From Desulfovibrio aminophilus (GTDB lineage: Bacteria; Desulfobacterota; Desulfovibrionia; Desulfovibrionales; Desulfovibrionaceae), in NCBI RefSeq assembly GCF_023660105.1, contig NZ_JAMHGA010000012.1, positions 341,493 to 405,492 on the forward strand: a stretch of DNA of 64,000 bases, written 5' to 3'. Each line of letters starts with the position of its first letter. The first letter of the stretch is position 1. Under the pieces are notes generated by a model. The model had not been told where the DNA came from. It saw only the letters and a list, made by a program, of their open reading frames with translations, and did not search any database. Position numbers and translations under genes: made by a program. This document shows positions 63,177 through 64,000 of this stretch, in pieces.

Positions 63177-63959
63177 CCCACGACGCCCCCCTTCTCGAAG
63201 CCCGCGACCTGTCCCGCCGCTACCGCGTACGCGGCGGCCTGCTGGACCTCTCCCCGGCCACGGTGCGCGCCCTGGACGGCGTGAGCCTGAGCTTGGCCCC
63301 GGGCGAGACCCTGGGGTTGGTGGGCGAATCCGGCTGCGGCAAGTCCACCCTGGCGCGCCTGCTCCTGGCCCTGGAGCGGCCCACCTCCGGCCAGGTGCTC
63401 TACAGGGGCCGGGACGTGGGGGAATGGCCGGAGAAGGAATTCCGGCGCAAGGTCCAGATGGTCTTCCAGGACCCGTACTCCTCCCTGAACCCGCGCCAGC
63501 GGATCGGATCGGCCGTGGGCGAGGCCCTGGACATCCATGGCCTGGGCACGCCCCGGGAGCGCCGGGAGCGCGTGGCCGAACTGCTCGCCCTGGTGGGGCT
63601 CTCGGCAGAGCAGGCGGACCGCTACCCGCACGAATTTTCCGGCGGCCAGCGCCAGCGCGCGGCCATCGCCCGGGCCCTGGCCCTGAGCCCGGAGCTGGTC
63701 ATCTGCGACGAGCCGGTCTCGGCCCTGGACGTGTCCATCCAGGCCCAGGTGCTGAACCTCCTGGCCGACCTCCAGGAACGGCTGGGCCTGACCTACCTGT
63801 TCATCTCCCACAGCCTCTCCGTGGTCGGCCACGTGAGCGACCGGGTGGCGGTCATGTACCTCGGGCGGCTGGTGGAGCTGGCCCCGGCCGACGACCTCTT
63901 CGCCGCTCCCCTGCACCCCTACACGCGCACCCTTCTGGCCGCCGCGCCCGTGCCCGACC
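63173..63959 (+). CDS. Oligopeptide/dipeptide ABC transporter ATPase (OppF/DppF type), 3' truncated
   Basis: About 262 genuine residues of the partner ATPase: Walker [18 protein letters not shown]-loop [17 protein letters not shown], signature [15 protein letters not shown], Walker [14 protein letters not shown]-loop FISHSLSVV and the start of the C-terminal extension [15 protein letters not shown]. The native reading ends around 63959; the frame then continues into adapter sequence and would add a false tail [14 protein letters not shown]. The missing ~60 residues should be in the next contig. Confidence 0.93.
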
Positions 63960-64000
63960 CTGTCTCTTATACACATCTGACGCTGCCGACGATCCACGTG
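63960..64000. other. Tn5/Nextera mosaic end and adapter (non-genomic)
   Basis: 63960-63978 is the 19-bp Tn5 mosaic end (CTGTCTCTTATACACATCT). Bases 63979-63992 (GACGCTGCCGACGA) are the Nextera read-2-side adapter, and the last eight bases sit where an index read begins. The minus strand gives the familiar artefact peptide [10 protein letters not shown]. Contamination from library preparation left on a contig end. Confidence 0.97.

Overview
The window is a high-GC (by eye about two-thirds G+C), densely packed stretch of a Gram-negative chromosome. It looks like a deltaproteobacterial sulfate reducer of the Desulfovibrio type. The reasons are a NIL-domain ferredoxin, a mfd/SurA/RodZ/recO/glyQ/glyS gene string, an aspartokinase/citramalate-synthase pair, a glutaredoxin/ferredoxin-thioredoxin-reductase pair in a non-photosynthetic background, many GTG and TTG starts, and NtrC-type signalling. 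This placement is inference from gene content. I saw no rRNA, tRNA, CRISPR array, prophage or insertion sequence. Almost everything is housekeeping or signalling, and no gap exceeds about 300 bases.

Layout. 1-4446: a glycerate-type utilisation locus (CdaR-family regulator cut by the window edge, GntP-family permease, TPR protein, glycerate 2-kinase). 4587-7103: a small SHOCT protein, then a minus-strand operon of a 57-residue protein, a UspA-like protein, a small membrane protein and a TauE/SafE exporter. 7369-12199: a three-gene operon of a Lon-type protease with a response-regulator receiver domain embedded in it, a membrane histidine kinase and an NtrC-type sigma-54 activator. This is the most unusual part of the window. 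12334-16797: a ModE-type DNA-binding protein, an acyl-CoA synthetase-like ligase, and a receiver-PAS-GGDEF-EAL protein. 17058-24046: ileS-lspA-lgt, a PLDc_N-type membrane protein, a CpoB-like lipoprotein, a NIL ferredoxin, a PilZ protein and a CheZ phosphatase. 24118-29117: mgtE and a divergent nadC-nadA-nadB operon. 29205-40539 (minus): rpsT, and the string cheW / mfd / two SurA-type chaperones / RodZ-like / recO / glyQ / glyS. 40762-49851: a small unknown protein, UDP-glucose dehydrogenase, and the operon pdxJ-acpS-nnrDE-CBS-tsaE-lysC-cimA-MBL. 49841-54998 (minus): a GH57-type protein, gap, fba, surE. 55102-60221: a YhaM-like nuclease, tmk, an amino-acid ABC importer lacking its ATPase, a glutaredoxin and an FTR catalytic subunit. 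60310-62111 (minus): YhcH-like protein and trmFO. 62208-end: oppD/oppF-type ATPases, the second cut off.

The strongest lead is the Lon-receiver fusion. The receiver sits between the Lon linker and the Walker A motif and resembles (about half the positions identical by eye) the receiver of the NtrC-type regulator two genes downstream. A single histidine kinase lies between them, translationally coupled to both. This suggests one kinase phosphorylating both a protease and a sigma-54 activator. The divergent stress/exporter operon has a sigma-54-like promoter, with a tandem 19-bp-period repeat upstream at activator-site distance, so it is a candidate target.

The last 41 bases (63960-64000) are not genomic. 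They match the Tn5/Nextera mosaic end plus adapter and should be trimmed; the contig very probably ends there.
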